This document shows positions 52,879-64,000 of a stretch of 64,000 nucleotides of DNA, piece by piece. A program made the translations under genes and the position numbers. The notes under the pieces are model-generated. The model worked only from the letters and a program-made list of their open reading frames with translations, had not been told where the DNA came from and did no database searches. The stretch is from NCBI RefSeq assembly GCF_010183535.1, contig NC_071329.1, positions 13,826,001-13,890,000 on the forward strand, given 5' to 3'. Position 1 is the stretch's first letter. The number at the start of each line of letters is the position of its first letter. This DNA is from Caenorhabditis remanei. Lineage: Eukaryota > Nematoda > Chromadorea > Rhabditida > Rhabditidae.

Positions 52879-55534
52879 TTCTTCAAAAGTTGATGGTAAG
52901 AGATGACCAATCACACATAATCTTTTCTGCGATGCTGTATCGATCGCCTACTGTATACCAGAGTCCACTAATTCAAAAGTTGGATATAGGATATTCTGAT
53001 ATATTTCTTCAACACAAATTTCTATGTTCTGCTCAAAATTTTCAGACCCTTGAATCTTTTCCCATTTTCACTACCCACCAACTCATCAAAATATTCTCCG
53101 ATCACCCTACGTGGAATCGGCCGAAATCACACGATCGTCCTTTCTGGTCTTATTGTCGTTTTCATCTTTCGACTGATCAATCATGTCTGTGTAGTTCTCT
53201 GCTTCTTTTATGTCCGTTCTCACCTTCTTCTTTCTTCTCACAAGATCTCTGTATTTTTCTTTTGTTAGGTACACCAAGTGATAAGAAATCTGATCATTCT
53301 TTTTTCCATACAACTTCCTTTTTATGAGAATTTCGTTCGATCTCTAAACTCTTCAGTCCCATCTAATTAACAATTCAGATCCCATTCATATTCATTTTGC
53401 TTCCATTAGAAATATCACATAAATTCTTAAAATCTGAAGTTTTTTTTTTTGAAATGAAAATCTTGATTTCAATTTCCAAAAGGGTATCGTGGATTAGCCG
53501 ATTAATCTCGATCTCTCTCGTTTTTCACTATTATTTTTACACTTTATCCAGAAATTCTAAAAAGTAAAACATAGTGTCGGAGGAGGAGAGAAATAATTCA
53601 TAAACATATAAATAACTGAAAAACTGGATGAAGAGAAAATGTTTATGAGTTTGGCAGACTGCCAACGGCAATGTTTATCTTCTCTTTTTTACGTCCATTT
53701 TTTCACCTCATCATGAAAAAATGGATTCGGACTGTTTGGAATGAGACAGGCCGTGTTGTTGAGACGAACACGAGTACTGGATGGTATAGAATCTAGAGTT
53801 AAAACTAAATAGGAAATTGTGATAAAATTTCGAATAGTATTATAAGATTCAGAGTTAATTTATTAGAATGCAAAAAATTTTGACATACTGCAGTACTGTA
53901 TTCAACTGGAAACGTTGAAGTCTTTCAAAAAATCGCATATTTTCGTAGATTTTCGACTACCCATATTATTTTAAATGTTATGTAGATTCTGAATCTGAAA
54001 AGATCTCATCTCCCTCGAACTTGCAATTTGATTTATAAACAAAAGTTTGAAAAAACACGAACATTTTACAAAAATTACATTTTTCCAGTGAGAACGAGGG
54101 GCTAAAATCATGGTCTGAACACAATAAATGCTTACAATAATGTTTTTTATTTGTTCCCGTCAAAATTTAATCGAAAAAAATTTCAGATTTTTAAAAAGAA
54201 TTTTCACCACGTTTCCAACTTTGAGACGGTTTTCGATTTGGCACGTGTACTGTCTCAGAGAAATACAGTACCCCTGACTAACACCCCTCCCGTCCTCCTG
54301 CTTTTTCCTCCAATTACTCTGCAACCCCCTTTTCTTCAGAAACTCTCCCAGAACCTTTTTACAAAAAAAGTATCTAGCCTGGTGCTAACCTTTCAAAAGT
54401 ATATCTATTCACATGAGACGTTTTTCGGGTTTTCTCCTTTCAAACTTTCCCACACTTTGCCACGTCATAGTTTTTTTCTTTATTCTGGTTCAATATACTA
54501 TTCATCATTCAACAAGAATATATTTTGCAACTAAAAAAAACGAAATTGCTTTTGTCTCAAATCACAGAATCTTCGCATTCGTTTCAGAGTGCCTTCCCCC
54601 AATATCTTAAAAATAGTGCACTTTTATATCTGAAATCCAGCAAACTCTGTCCCACATCCGTTCCCTTATTCCATTCTGCAAAGGGAAATTAGTCACTTAT
54701 CCCATTAGTAAGTGTCAAATGAGTCTTAAGCGATGTGTTGACTTTTTTCGTCATCAAGTTAATCCGCCCATTTTCAAAATACTACCGTGATCTGTTAATC
54801 CTGAACACGTTGTTTTGTGCAGATTGCTTTCGCTAATAGGGATTGTGTATTATGAGATTTAGAGTGATTCGGTAGTAGTAGTAGTGAAGCTAAATAGTCT
54901 AGAGATTGAGAATCAGGGTTTGTGGATTTCCGAGAAATAGAGACTACAAAAGTATAAACGTTCAAAATGTATGGCTCAGTAGCTTGTTCATTTGTAGTTC
55001 CATATCTCTGGAAGTCCGGATGTCCACTTGTTTTCAGTATTAGTAATAGATGAACAGAACAAACATACCAACATGTATTCGACCCGAGTTGATGTGTTTC
55101 AAGCAATTTTCAAGGCTCAGGACAATCTGAAACTGGAAGTTTTAAAACTTTATTTGCCGTAAATTCTCTAATATAAGGGCCCCCAGTAAAAGACGTTTGG
55201 TGCTCAATATCTCAAGTGTCTTGAGAGCTATCAAATTTTTTCCAATTGAAGAAATGTTTTATAAGTATTCAGCTATATTTTGTCTGTTGACAACTTTTTG
55301 ATATCTTCTTTGAGAAAAAATATACACAGCATTCATTAGACTTTGCTGGGTGCACCTTCTACGGTGTTCGGAAACTGGGGGTAAGACGAAACCTGAAATT
55401 TGAATTTTGAGACATCTCAACAAAAAACTGGACGCCTGTGAGTGAAAAGCTCCGTAGAACCAGGTGCAATTCAACTACAACATTTCAAATGTGAAAATAA
55501 CGAATCGTCATAATTAGCTTTTCAACTTTTTGTT

Positions 55535-55805
55535 GCTCTTGTGGGCTGGGTCGAAATCAAAAATATTTTCAGCCCAGCCCGGTTTGAAACATGTTTTGAA
55601 CAAATTTTGAAAGTTTGAATTTTTTGAAATTTTTTCAAAAAGTCTAACATTTGACAAAAAAGTTAAAACTCTATAAAAAGGCGATTAAGCATGATAATTT
55701 AAGCACTTCTACTCTGAATTTTTAAAAATTCAACAAGTTTATTTTAAAGATGATTACCTATTTTTGAATCCGGGCCGAGCCGTTCCGGCCCGATTTTTGA
55801 CAAGT
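55535..55805. repeat. GGCCCG-family repeat
   Basis: Left GGGCTGGGTCGAAATCAAAA with CAGCCCAGCCCGG, right GAATCCGGGCCGAGCCGTTC and TTTTTGACAAGTCTGC; AT-rich interior. Confidence 0.55.
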
Positions 55806-57120
55806 CTGCAGTTTTCAAGGTCATTTCCCCTCCGAAACTTCAATTTTATTTCCTCTTCCGTTTCCCCTTGAAACAGTTTCAACTTTTCCAATTGTCATCC
55901 CTCCTCCCTCTCCTACATATCCAGATTTCCACACTCAAGAAGACATTTTCTTGTCTATTTCGTATAAACATACATATGGTCAGTCAGCAGTCAAAAAATC
56001 AAAAAGAGACAGACATACGTCGTATCCACTTGAAACTATCCGTAGCACTCTCTATATGTTTCTATTTTGTCACAAAAATGGGAAGAAGAACAGCAGACTC
56101 TTTTTTTGTGACGACGAGTGTCTCCCGCTCTCTTTCCACCAAATCCTCTTTACAGACGGGTTGTATTTGTTCGGTTTTTTTCGCCATTTTTCTCTCTCAA
56201 CCTCTATTTTTTAAATGCTCTCTCTCACAAGAGTTTCGTTTCTATTTGTATGTGTACAGACTGTTTCAAAAGTCATCATGTGAAAACGAGAGACGCAGTG
56301 AAAGTGTCCCTATATTACAGGGCTTGCCCTTAAATGTATGTATCTAGTTGAAAGTGTGTAGTATGGTAAGGATTACTGTATGTTGAGGGGACGACAAATT
56401 ATGCGGGATTCGGAAACATTTTGAATGGGGGCGCCTGTGACGACAAATTCTTTAAGTACACAAACACTTACTTCGGGATGAAAGGAAGTGGAGGAGGACA
56501 GTGTAGCCTAGACTTGGTGCAAAACTTTTTGGAGGTGTAAGTTCGCTCTACCGGACACCTAGAATAGTTCCAGTAGAGCGGGTTTTCAACAATACAGTAA
56601 CCCATACTGGATATAGCTACCGTCACCACAATTTCAAGATCCCCGAATCTCGACTTCCTAAAAATAATATACACTTGGAAACATGAAAAGAAGGGAGACG
56701 AAGAAACACGAATACGAAGGCGGGAGGAGGTAAATGCAAAGTACACAAACACTTATCGAACCCCGCTACGGTGTGCGGGGGGTGTCCCTTTATGAGAAGA
56801 AAAAGAAGTCTTCTTTTGACTATTCATAGTGAAAAAGCACATATAGTTACGAGGAGAACAGTGTGTGTGTTGCGACTCTTTTGTTTGGTTTAGTTTTGAC
56901 ACAGTTGTGTTCGATGTTTTTGGGTTTTCGAGGTAGTTTTGAAAGTTTGAAATTTTATATTTCGGAAATTATCACTTTTCCTCACCTGCGACTTTTTCCT
57001 CCAGAAATACTTTATACCTGAATTTTTGAACCTTGTAATTTCCGTTGTTATACATCAGAATTCCCAACAAAAACATAGAATAAAAGGCCACGCCCATTTC
57101 AGCAGTGATTTGGCACAATA

Positions 57121-57330
57121 CTGTGAAAAAATAAAATTTCGATAAAGATTTTCAAAAAAAAAATTTCGCGTGCTGAAACGCAAGTGCGGCAGTGTATCGT
57201 GGGCGGAGCTAAAACTGCAAGCTTTCAAGATACATTTCTATTTTAGTCGATTAAACGCGGATACGGTAGCCTGAACTTGCTAAATAGGCTCCGCCCCCAA
57301 ATCTCCGCCCACTCTTAAACAATTCAGTAA
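57121..57330. repeat. Diverged copy of the CTGTGAAAAAATAAA foldback
   Basis: CTGTGAAAAAATAAAATTTC after TA, then CGTGCTGAAACGCAAGTGCG; right side decayed (GGCTCCGCCCCCAAATCTCC). Confidence 0.65.
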
Positions 57331-58075
57331 TGTGTTGGCCATTTTTCTTTCTTTCAGCATACAAGCTTCACACTTCTAGATGCACCACGTTCTCCGACAA
57401 TATGCACACAGTCACTCAAATACCGTAATCCTTCCCCCTCCCTCTCCACCACTATTAACCCCAATTCCGTTTCGGTCACTTTCGGTCTTCCTTCCTGCAA
57501 AACGAACGATTTGTAATTTTCTGCAACTTTCTCCCTCCTCCCCCCTTCTCCAATTTTTTTCTCCTCATCCGTATTTTGTCTCGTTTCGGGAGTTTCGGGT
57601 CGTTCCAAATAGCTAATCTTCCTAATTCTATGTGTCCTGGGTGCGTTTTTGTCGCGATTTTATCGGCGGCGGCCTTGCCCCCCCGAACCATGAGTGCAAA
57701 AAGTTGAGTGTATTAGGCTGTCTGCATGTATGGACACGGGAGGTGAAAAGTGAGAAATTGAATTCAAGAGGAATTATGTTTTTCACATGTTTCCATCTGT
57801 TTTTTTCTTTTTTTCCTATTACTTGACTTCGTTTTCGAAGTTTTAGACCCATTTTGAAAAGGCTTCGAGGGGACAAGGTTGAGTTGAGAACAAAGGTGAT
57901 GGCCTAGAAAGCCATTACGTAGAAGTTACGCCACCCGACAGACTACCCTCAGGTACAGGACGTTAGCTGGTCCGCTACTAAGTCCATCTTATTTTGTCTA
58001 GAAACGCCTTTAAAAAGGGGCGCGTTCTCTCTTCCTCCTGGTTCCCGTCTTTAAAGGCGCATATCTCAATAATGG

Positions 58076-58205
58076 GCGGAGCTATAAAAAAGTTGTCAAC
58101 TACAATAATAAAGATTTACACATGGTCTATACACCCATGTTATAATAAAATTTCTACAGTAATCCAGAAAGTCGTAACGGGACCTCAAAGTTAGTCGATC
58201 TCAAC
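58076..58205. repeat. Remnant of a Tc1-ended MITE
   Basis: GCTATAAAAAAGTTGTCAAC and AATAAAGATTTACACATGGT match the family interior; ends are lost. Confidence 0.45.
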
Positions 58206-59002
58206 CGATCTCAACTGATCTCCAAGATTCCCCCAATTTGAAAAAAATTTCTTTTCAGCGCGGTCAGAATACCTAATGTGTAGAATACGTCTAGAGCAAG
58301 CCTGCTCAGCTGGCAGGGAGTAAAAGTAGCCTCCAACCGACCCGTTGCAAACTCACCTTCCCAACTAAAAATACCAAACTGTATTCCCTAAACCAGAGGG
58401 AAACCACCGACTCGGTTCTTTGATACAAGCCCCCCATCCAAAGTTGTCTGTATCTCACGTAGACTATTTGCCAGTAAAAAACTCTTCAGTCAATGTTATA
58501 TTATTTATCTAGCCATAAAACTGTTTATTTGTATGAGAGGCAACTGACCCGACTATTCCCGCTCATTTACAATTTTAAAACAATCCCCCAGTTTTATCCG
58601 TCCCCCTCCCCTCCACTGATCTCATGTTTCGAGTTTTGATGGGGAGGAAAATAAATCGGTGTCATAAAACATGTCTATAGTTTTTTGTTTCAATTTTTTG
58701 ATCTGACTTTTTATTGAAACAGGCGGTTTTTTGGAATTCATTTCTGACAGTACCTGGTACTTCATGGAGTATAGACAATTAGACTTTGTTGGTGTTTTAA
58801 TAATTATGTTAATTATTTTCAGTGATTTGATTATTCAAATCATACCATTCGGTTTCCAATTATATCATCTGTCCCTTTATTACTTGCTAACAAGAGTTTA
58901 TTTTCCTTTGGTACATACCGTAATCAATTCATTTTTCTCTATCTTATTCGTCTGCCTATCTGTAAATCTGAGATAACCTTCATTCTGGTAATATTTTTGC
59001 AT

Positions 59003-59375
59003 ATTTTTTTCTTCTCCAGATTTTCAGAATTTGGGGAAGAAAATGGTATTTCGGATTTTCGAAATATGGGGAAGAAAAAGGGATTCTGAATCAAAAGTTA
59101 TAGATTCTAATTTAGTTTAGCTGTGTTAGTTGGTATTGAGTCGGAATTTCTCCTTTTCTTCTTTTTTCTCCTCCAGATTTTCAAAATTTGGGGAAGAAAA
59201 AAAGTTTTTCTGATTTTCAAAAGTCAGGAAAGAAAAAAGGATCCTGAATCAAAAGTTATTGATTATATTTTAGTTTAGCTGTGTTAGCTGGAATTAAATA
59301 GAAATTTCTCCTTGTCTTTTTTTTTTCTTCTCCAGATTTTCAAAATTTGGGGAAGAAAAAGGTTTTTCAGATTTT
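59003..59375. repeat. Tandem repeat, unit about 157-159 bp, 2.4 copies
   Basis: The segment CTCCAGATTTTCA(A/G)AATTTGG with GGAAGAAAA recurs at 59014, 59171 and 59330. Units share TCAAAAGTTAT and TTTAGTTTAGCTGTGTTAG. Confidence 0.8.
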
Positions 59376-60082
59376 CTTTCATCTCAACCTCATTTTCAAA
59401 AAAAAAACCCCTTTATTTTCTAAAAGTCAAAACCTCCTAAAAGCCACAAACTACACATAAATCTTCCCATTACCAATCCCTCTCAGCTGCTCCTTTAACT
59501 CGAACGTCACTCATCCTGAACAGCAGATAAATAGTTTTGTTTCTTTCTCATTTTCCTCTTCTTTCCCCCATCTGATTGTCATGTCTTACGTGTTTTCAGT
59601 TTGCAGATAGAGTTAGGAAAACGCGGAGAGAAATGAACACAGAGTCACCTGGTGTGTCAACTTTCAACTCTCTTCCCAATTCTCTAGATTAGTCGAAATT
59701 GATAGTAATAATAATGGCAGGCAGACTTTTGGAAATGTTATAGGAAGAAGTTGAGGGGGATTGATGTGGTCAGTTTCGGCGAGCGTACTGTAATTGTCTG
59801 TCTGTGTTTTTGTGCTTCCAGATGTTCATTTTTCGGCTTTTCATAGTATGTGTGTTTGTTATTTTAGGTTACCAAACTGTCAGTTATGGGAAAGTGAGTT
59901 TGTTCAGATGTCCGTTGTCTGTCTGAATGTCTGTACGTCCAGATGTCTCCATTAATTCCCTCAGGGTCTAGTGTCAACTATCCGTTCTACTATGTCTTTC
60001 TGGGAGACTGTCACTCTGGTGTACTGTAGAAATCTTACTGTAGGCTAACTCCAAGGTAAGATCAAATCTCAAGAGTTTCATT

Positions 60083-60316
60083 GCTGTCAAAAATATAAAG
60101 ATTCGACAGGGATTTTCAAAGAAAAATGTTACGGGCTGAAACGCAATTGCGGCAGGGAGTTGTGGGCGGAGCTTAAACTTGCTCGTTAAAAAATCAGCTG
60201 GAACTTCAACCTTGCAGCTTGCAGTTTAAGCTCCGCCCCCAACTCTCTGCCGCACTTGGGTTTCAGCCCGCGAAAACTTTTTTGAAAATCCTTGACCAAA
60301 TTTTATTTTTTTGACA
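60083..60316. repeat. Foldback (GGGCTGAAACGCAA family) with repeated flanks
   Basis: Arms ACGGGCTGAAACGCAATTGC with GGCAGGGAGTTGTGGGCGGA and the inverse GCTCCGCCCCCAACTCTCTG. The outer flanks AATCTCAAGAGTTTCATT (left) and AATCTCAAGAGCTTCATT (right) are near-identical direct repeats. Confidence 0.7.
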
Positions 60317-61468
60317 ATAAGATCGAATCTCAAGAGCTTCATTAGTTGTAGAATAGAGAAACTTTAACAATGTAATTCTTATCCGAGAGTTTTCAATCCG
60401 TAATAGTTAAAAACCGGGTCAGTCTGCAGCCTAAATACGCTAATTTCGCTAATGACGCGCCACCGACACCCCAGCCACCCCTTTCTTGATTGCCTTCATT
60501 TTCGACCTTATTTACAACCGGTGAGCCGAAACTTCGAGAGAAATAAAAGTAACAAAATAACAAGTTGTTTCATTTAAAAGACTGTAGGTTTCAAGAATAA
60601 ACATCCCTCTCTCTAAAACTCTCTCCGTCTCTCTCCCTCTCGTTTTGCCTCCCGGGGCGCCAGTGTGTCGTCCCCTTGAAAGTGTAAACACTCTATGCTT
60701 CTCTACCTAACCCTCCATGATCCATCCAATCACTACGACCTTCCTCAATCAACCGTCTCTTTCTCTAACACCCTCTAACTCCCATTTCTCTCTTCTCCAC
60801 TGACGACGATCGTTTTTTTTCGTTTTTGCGTCAAGGTTTTCTTTTCTTTTTTCTTTTTTTCGATTCCGTCTCGTGTCCCCAAAATCGAAAAAAAGACACA
60901 ACAATATATATAAATGTAACTTTTGCCATTTTGTTTGTGTATCCCGAAAAGTGTGTAAACTTTGCCAATTTGAGTCTCAGTGTGTCTCACTTTCAGTGAG
61001 TATAGGATTTTATGCCTCTCAGGTGTTTTTCCCCCGATCTACTTTTTCTATTTCTCCACATTTCTCACATTTTCACATGTTTTTTTTTCTTTTTTACATA
61101 TGTATATTTCCTCAAAACATCTGTTCTTTTCTCGAAATGTTTTAACAATGGCTGGCTGGGATTATGGTAGATTTCATGTTTAACAATGACGTGGTGATAC
61201 CTACTTGTTTACAAAAAATATGAGGTTTCAAATCATCTGTTTTGGGTTAGGAGATCTAGATCACTTGATTCTTCTGTTATTTTCAGAATACAGTATAGTC
61301 GATATTGAACTAGATCTCATAGTTTCCCTCAAAAAAGTTTACTGAATCTGGAGTTGAACATTCGATAGTTTTCCTTCCTGACTGTGAAAAATGCTCGAAT
61401 GAGTACTACCAGAATTTTATCTATCAGTTGACTATATTTCGTGCTGCCACATCAGCTACAGTATGATA

Positions 61469-61722
61469 CCAAGGCACGGGTTCGCTCTACTGGACATTGG
61501 CGGCAAATTCAAATTTTAACTTTTCCAATTCGCTGTTTCGTTGTGTCATTTTGATACGCAGTTTAATCGCCAACTTTCTGAACCGATTTATTTCAGTATT
61601 TCCGCATTTTGACTAGTTTTGCGACGACCGTCGCGCGTTTTTTGAATTTCGCGCTGAAATTTTCGCTGATCTCAGCGGAGCGCGTTTACTTATAATAATC
61701 ATTCCCAGACCCCGTGCCAAGG
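61469..61722. repeat. Foldback with CCAAGGCACGGG ends
   Basis: Left CCAAGGCACGGGTTCGCTCT, right GAGCGCGTTTACTT...CCCCGTGCCAAGG. Palindromic over most of its length. Confidence 0.65.
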
Positions 61723-62579
61723 GTCAAACCATCTCCCATTTAAGAACTACATCTGACGTCAACCTTACCTCCCCCCACTCCCTATCCCTAACCTTGATTA
61801 ACCTAATTCCCTCTCCCTTCCCAAATTTTGACCTTCTTTATCTGACTCCCCCCTTCCATTCATTTTTTTTCTATAATTTTCATTTTCCTTGACCGCAAAT
61901 GCCAACCAGCTGGGAAACCCCATGACTTTCACTTTCTTCATCTCCTTCTCCATGTGAACTGTCATCTCGTTTTCCGTGAACTTTATGATGGAACTGAGAA
62001 TGATAACGCTTCTAGTATAGTCTTTTTCTTATCTTTTCTTTCTCTCTTTTTCCAGCGCTTTTTGTCACTTTTTGTTGCCTAAACCCCCTGCATTGTCTTA
62101 TAGTTTACGAAATGTATACATATATGTAGTTGGGTTGGGGAGAGAAAAATGAAAAAGGAGGTGATCTATGTTTTGTTGGCAAGACACTGTACTTATTCAT
62201 CTCGAGGCTAATTAAGAGAGATCTTTTAGATAATGAGGTCAAAAAGTGCCATAGGCTGAAAATAGGTAAAGTTACTAAAAATACATTGCTTTCTGATTTT
62301 CGAGTGACCAAAACTTTTGCTTTTTTCAGAAAATCAGAAAAAACCTATTCAACCAAAAACAAAAAAAAAGTTTTCAGTTTTTGAGACATCAAAGTTGAGG
62401 TTTCGGTTTCAAAAATACATAGAGACCGACCTAAATAGAATATAAACAAAAGTGTTTTGTTTTTCTTTTTTTTAGTGTTTTTGGATTTAGAACGGTCTAG
62501 AATTTTTTGGATTGAGGGAACTTCATGATTCGGAATTTTTCCAACCAAGCTACAGTATTACCTACGTATAGTTTTGTGA

Positions 62580-62692
62580 GTCTGCAATTGCGCTCAACCG
62601 AAATAAATTTTAAAAAACTGTTGATTTTGTATGAATCTTGACGTTTTCTAGGGACATTGTTTAGCTTCGATGGAGCGCGGTTGCAAAATGAT
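62580..62692. repeat. Diverged TTA/TAA-type MITE
   Basis: GTCTGCAATTGCGCTCAACC and the inverse GATGGAGCGCGGTTGCAAAA; ends decayed. Confidence 0.5.
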
Positions 62693-62719
62693 TTGTTTCG
62701 AGATGAATTTCAATCCGTC

Positions 62720-62945
62720 AAGCAGAAATGCCGGCCCGGAGTCAAAAATATGCACAATTATTTCACATAATTGTTTGAAAATTTTTGAAATTTTTAACAA
62801 TAGAGTTTTTATGGTTAGTTGAAAACATAGTCGAAAATTCGACTTTTTAGCAAAAAAACCAATTTTCGAAAAAATTCAAAAATTCAAATACCGGGCCGGT
62901 GAAAAATCTCAAATCGGCACGTCCCGGCCCGTTCCAAGTCTGCCG
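62720..62945. repeat. GGCCCG-family repeat
   Basis: Left AGAAATGCCGGCCCGGAGTC, right GGCACGTCCCGGCCCGTTCC; AT-rich interior with partial inverse symmetry. Confidence 0.55.
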
Positions 62946-63499
62946 TCAAGAGATTACGGTTTTTACTCTGTTTTGTTAAAATTTTTAGTTTCCTTGTTCC
63001 TTGAACTACCGTAATTTCAGTTCGAAGTCTCGAATGATTCCCTCTATCCCAAAAATTCGGTATACTGTATTTAAGAATTTTAAAACCGCAGCCGTCAGAA
63101 CGTCATTCCTATGCCCAGGCTGACGTTGACTCCACCCGCGACTTTTTATAAGTTTGTGACTCGAATGTCGTCTCCTCTACAAATCAGAAACATTCTCACC
63201 CTCTTTATTAAATATTTTCTCTCTCTCTCTGTCTCTATCTGAAACTCAAGTCACGTGGCTTTGTCGATTGCCGTGCATGTGCATATATTAATTTGTCATA
63301 CTCGACATACATAAATTCTATCTGAAAGTATCTGAAAGTAAATTCATATTCTGAATAGGGAATGAATGAATTCAGGAGTAGTTGAGAGGGAGGCAAGAAG
63401 TTGTTTACTACCAGAAAAAGAAAACTTCATAAATATAAATTTTCATTGGTATGTATCTAGTTTGCTCCGCATTTTCTCTCCACCCCATTTTTTTGTATC

Positions 63500-63960
63500 C
63501 TTTTTAAAAGAGAAAAAGAGAGGTGCCTAGGAATGAAATTACATCGCTTTTTCCCTCCCCTCCTCCGTCCCTTTTTCCCTCCTCTTGCCGTTTTTTTTCT
63601 CTTTTGAAACATTCGAGAATGGTTGAGTGACCCCCCCTTTCACGGACATTGAAAGGAGAGAATAGAAAGAAAAAAGTGCCGGGAGACGAGAGAATCAGAG
63701 GGAGTGGAGAGTGGCGAGAGATAGAGAGAAGAGAGTGAGAGAGTGTGGAGAGACAGGAGATTAGTAGAGAACACGAGAGAGACGCAGAGAAAGAGATAGC
63801 GCCAGGGCGCGCGAAAAATAGATGAGAAGGAGGGACACAGGGGGGGGGGATTGGAAAAGGGGGGGAGCAAAAGGGAGATGTAGAAACATGATGGAGATGA
63901 AAAAGAAAAGAGCACGTGGTCCGGAAAAAAGAGGCGGAACTAAGAAGGTCCATGTAAAGC
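63500..63960. repeat. Purine-rich low-complexity tract
   Basis: GAGAGA-rich plus strand with runs of G near 63841 and 63861. Long open frames on the minus strand are Ser/Leu/Phe/Pro-rich artefacts of this composition. Confidence 0.6.
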
Positions 63961-64000
63961 GGAGAAGAAGAGGAAAAAAGGATTACACTTCCAGGTTCTA

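Larger units (their letters stand above)
50218..64000. other. Gene-poor tract to the end of the window
   Basis: About 13.8 kb without any exon I can defend. The sequence is pyrimidine-rich on the plus strand in many places (51.6-52.3, 53.2, 54.3, 57.4, 60.6, 61.8 and 63.2 kb) and carries scattered repeats listed separately. It could be an intergenic region or a very long intron or 5' region of a gene beyond 64 kb. Confidence 0.5.

Noticed and set aside
51548..54534. Several Phe/Leu/Ser-rich plus frames
   Set aside because: Arise from pyrimidine-rich spacer; none has consistent splice sites or family resemblance.
58525..58560. TTTGTATGAGAGGCAACTG resembling the lsy-6 microRNA
   Set aside because: Only part of the mature sequence matches and I see no supporting hairpin arm.
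58731..58976. 81-residue hydrophobic frame
   Set aside because: Hydrophobicity follows from T-rich DNA; no signal peptide cleavage pattern, no second exon.
63504..63953. 149-residue minus frame
   Set aside because: Complement of a GAGA-rich low-complexity tract.
1..64000. CRISPR array, bacterial operon or phage signals
   Set aside because: Eukaryotic exon-intron structure throughout; repeats are foldbacks and satellites, not spaced direct repeats.

Overview
The window is nuclear DNA of a Caenorhabditis nematode, close to but probably not C. elegans itself. Genes have short GT..AG introns (about 42-60 bp) with a TTTTCAG-type acceptor, several start codons lie directly behind such an acceptor (typical of trans-splicing), and the families include nematode-specific ones (srw, irld/receptor L domain, CC domain, DUF1248). 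From memory, the block of sqv-2, pinn-1, PIGW, two UBE2J2-type E2 enzymes and NECAP matches the Y110A2A region of C. elegans chromosome II; this synteny was not checked by a search.

Layout. 1-14.8 kb is gene-poor and packed with foldback repeats, a 16-bp satellite and one recent LTR element that carries only a gag gene. 14.8-18.3 kb holds two divergent DUF1248/GNAT-like paralogues. 18.8-20.3 kb is a conserved gene of unknown function. 20.7-33.6 kb is a co-directional minus-strand block: PIGW, pinn-1 and sqv-2 (tight spacing, probably one operon), a tail-anchored UBC6-type E2, a second E2 with a Gln-rich soluble tail, and ncap-1. 34.2-35.5 kb is a TB2/DP1/HVA22 (REEP-type) gene. 38.3-40.6 kb is a multi-pass membrane protein. 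40.8-42.0 kb is a decayed mariner. 42.1-43.5 kb is an srw chemoreceptor. 43.7-48.7 kb is a head-to-head pair of receptor-L-domain genes. 49.8-50.2 kb is a small secreted CC-domain protein. From 50.2 kb to the end I see no convincing gene, only repeats and pyrimidine-rich spacer.

Functional themes. The central block is housekeeping: GPI-anchor synthesis (PIGW), proline isomerisation (PIN1), glycosaminoglycan linker synthesis (SQV-2), ER-type ubiquitin conjugation and clathrin-coat adaptor function (NECAP). The flanks are environmental or lineage-specific genes, and the duplicated ones sit in inverted orientation. At least six foldback repeat families occur, and many introns here consist largely of one element.

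The most interesting signals are a sharply bounded, near-identical 324-bp tract shared by the two DUF1248 genes (likely gene conversion), the gag-only LTR element nested in a palindrome, one copy of the same foldback in each gene of the putative operon, and a foldback terminus that supplies the last codon, stop and AATAAA of an irld gene. All exon boundaries are read by eye from splice signals and phase; no alignment or expression data were available.
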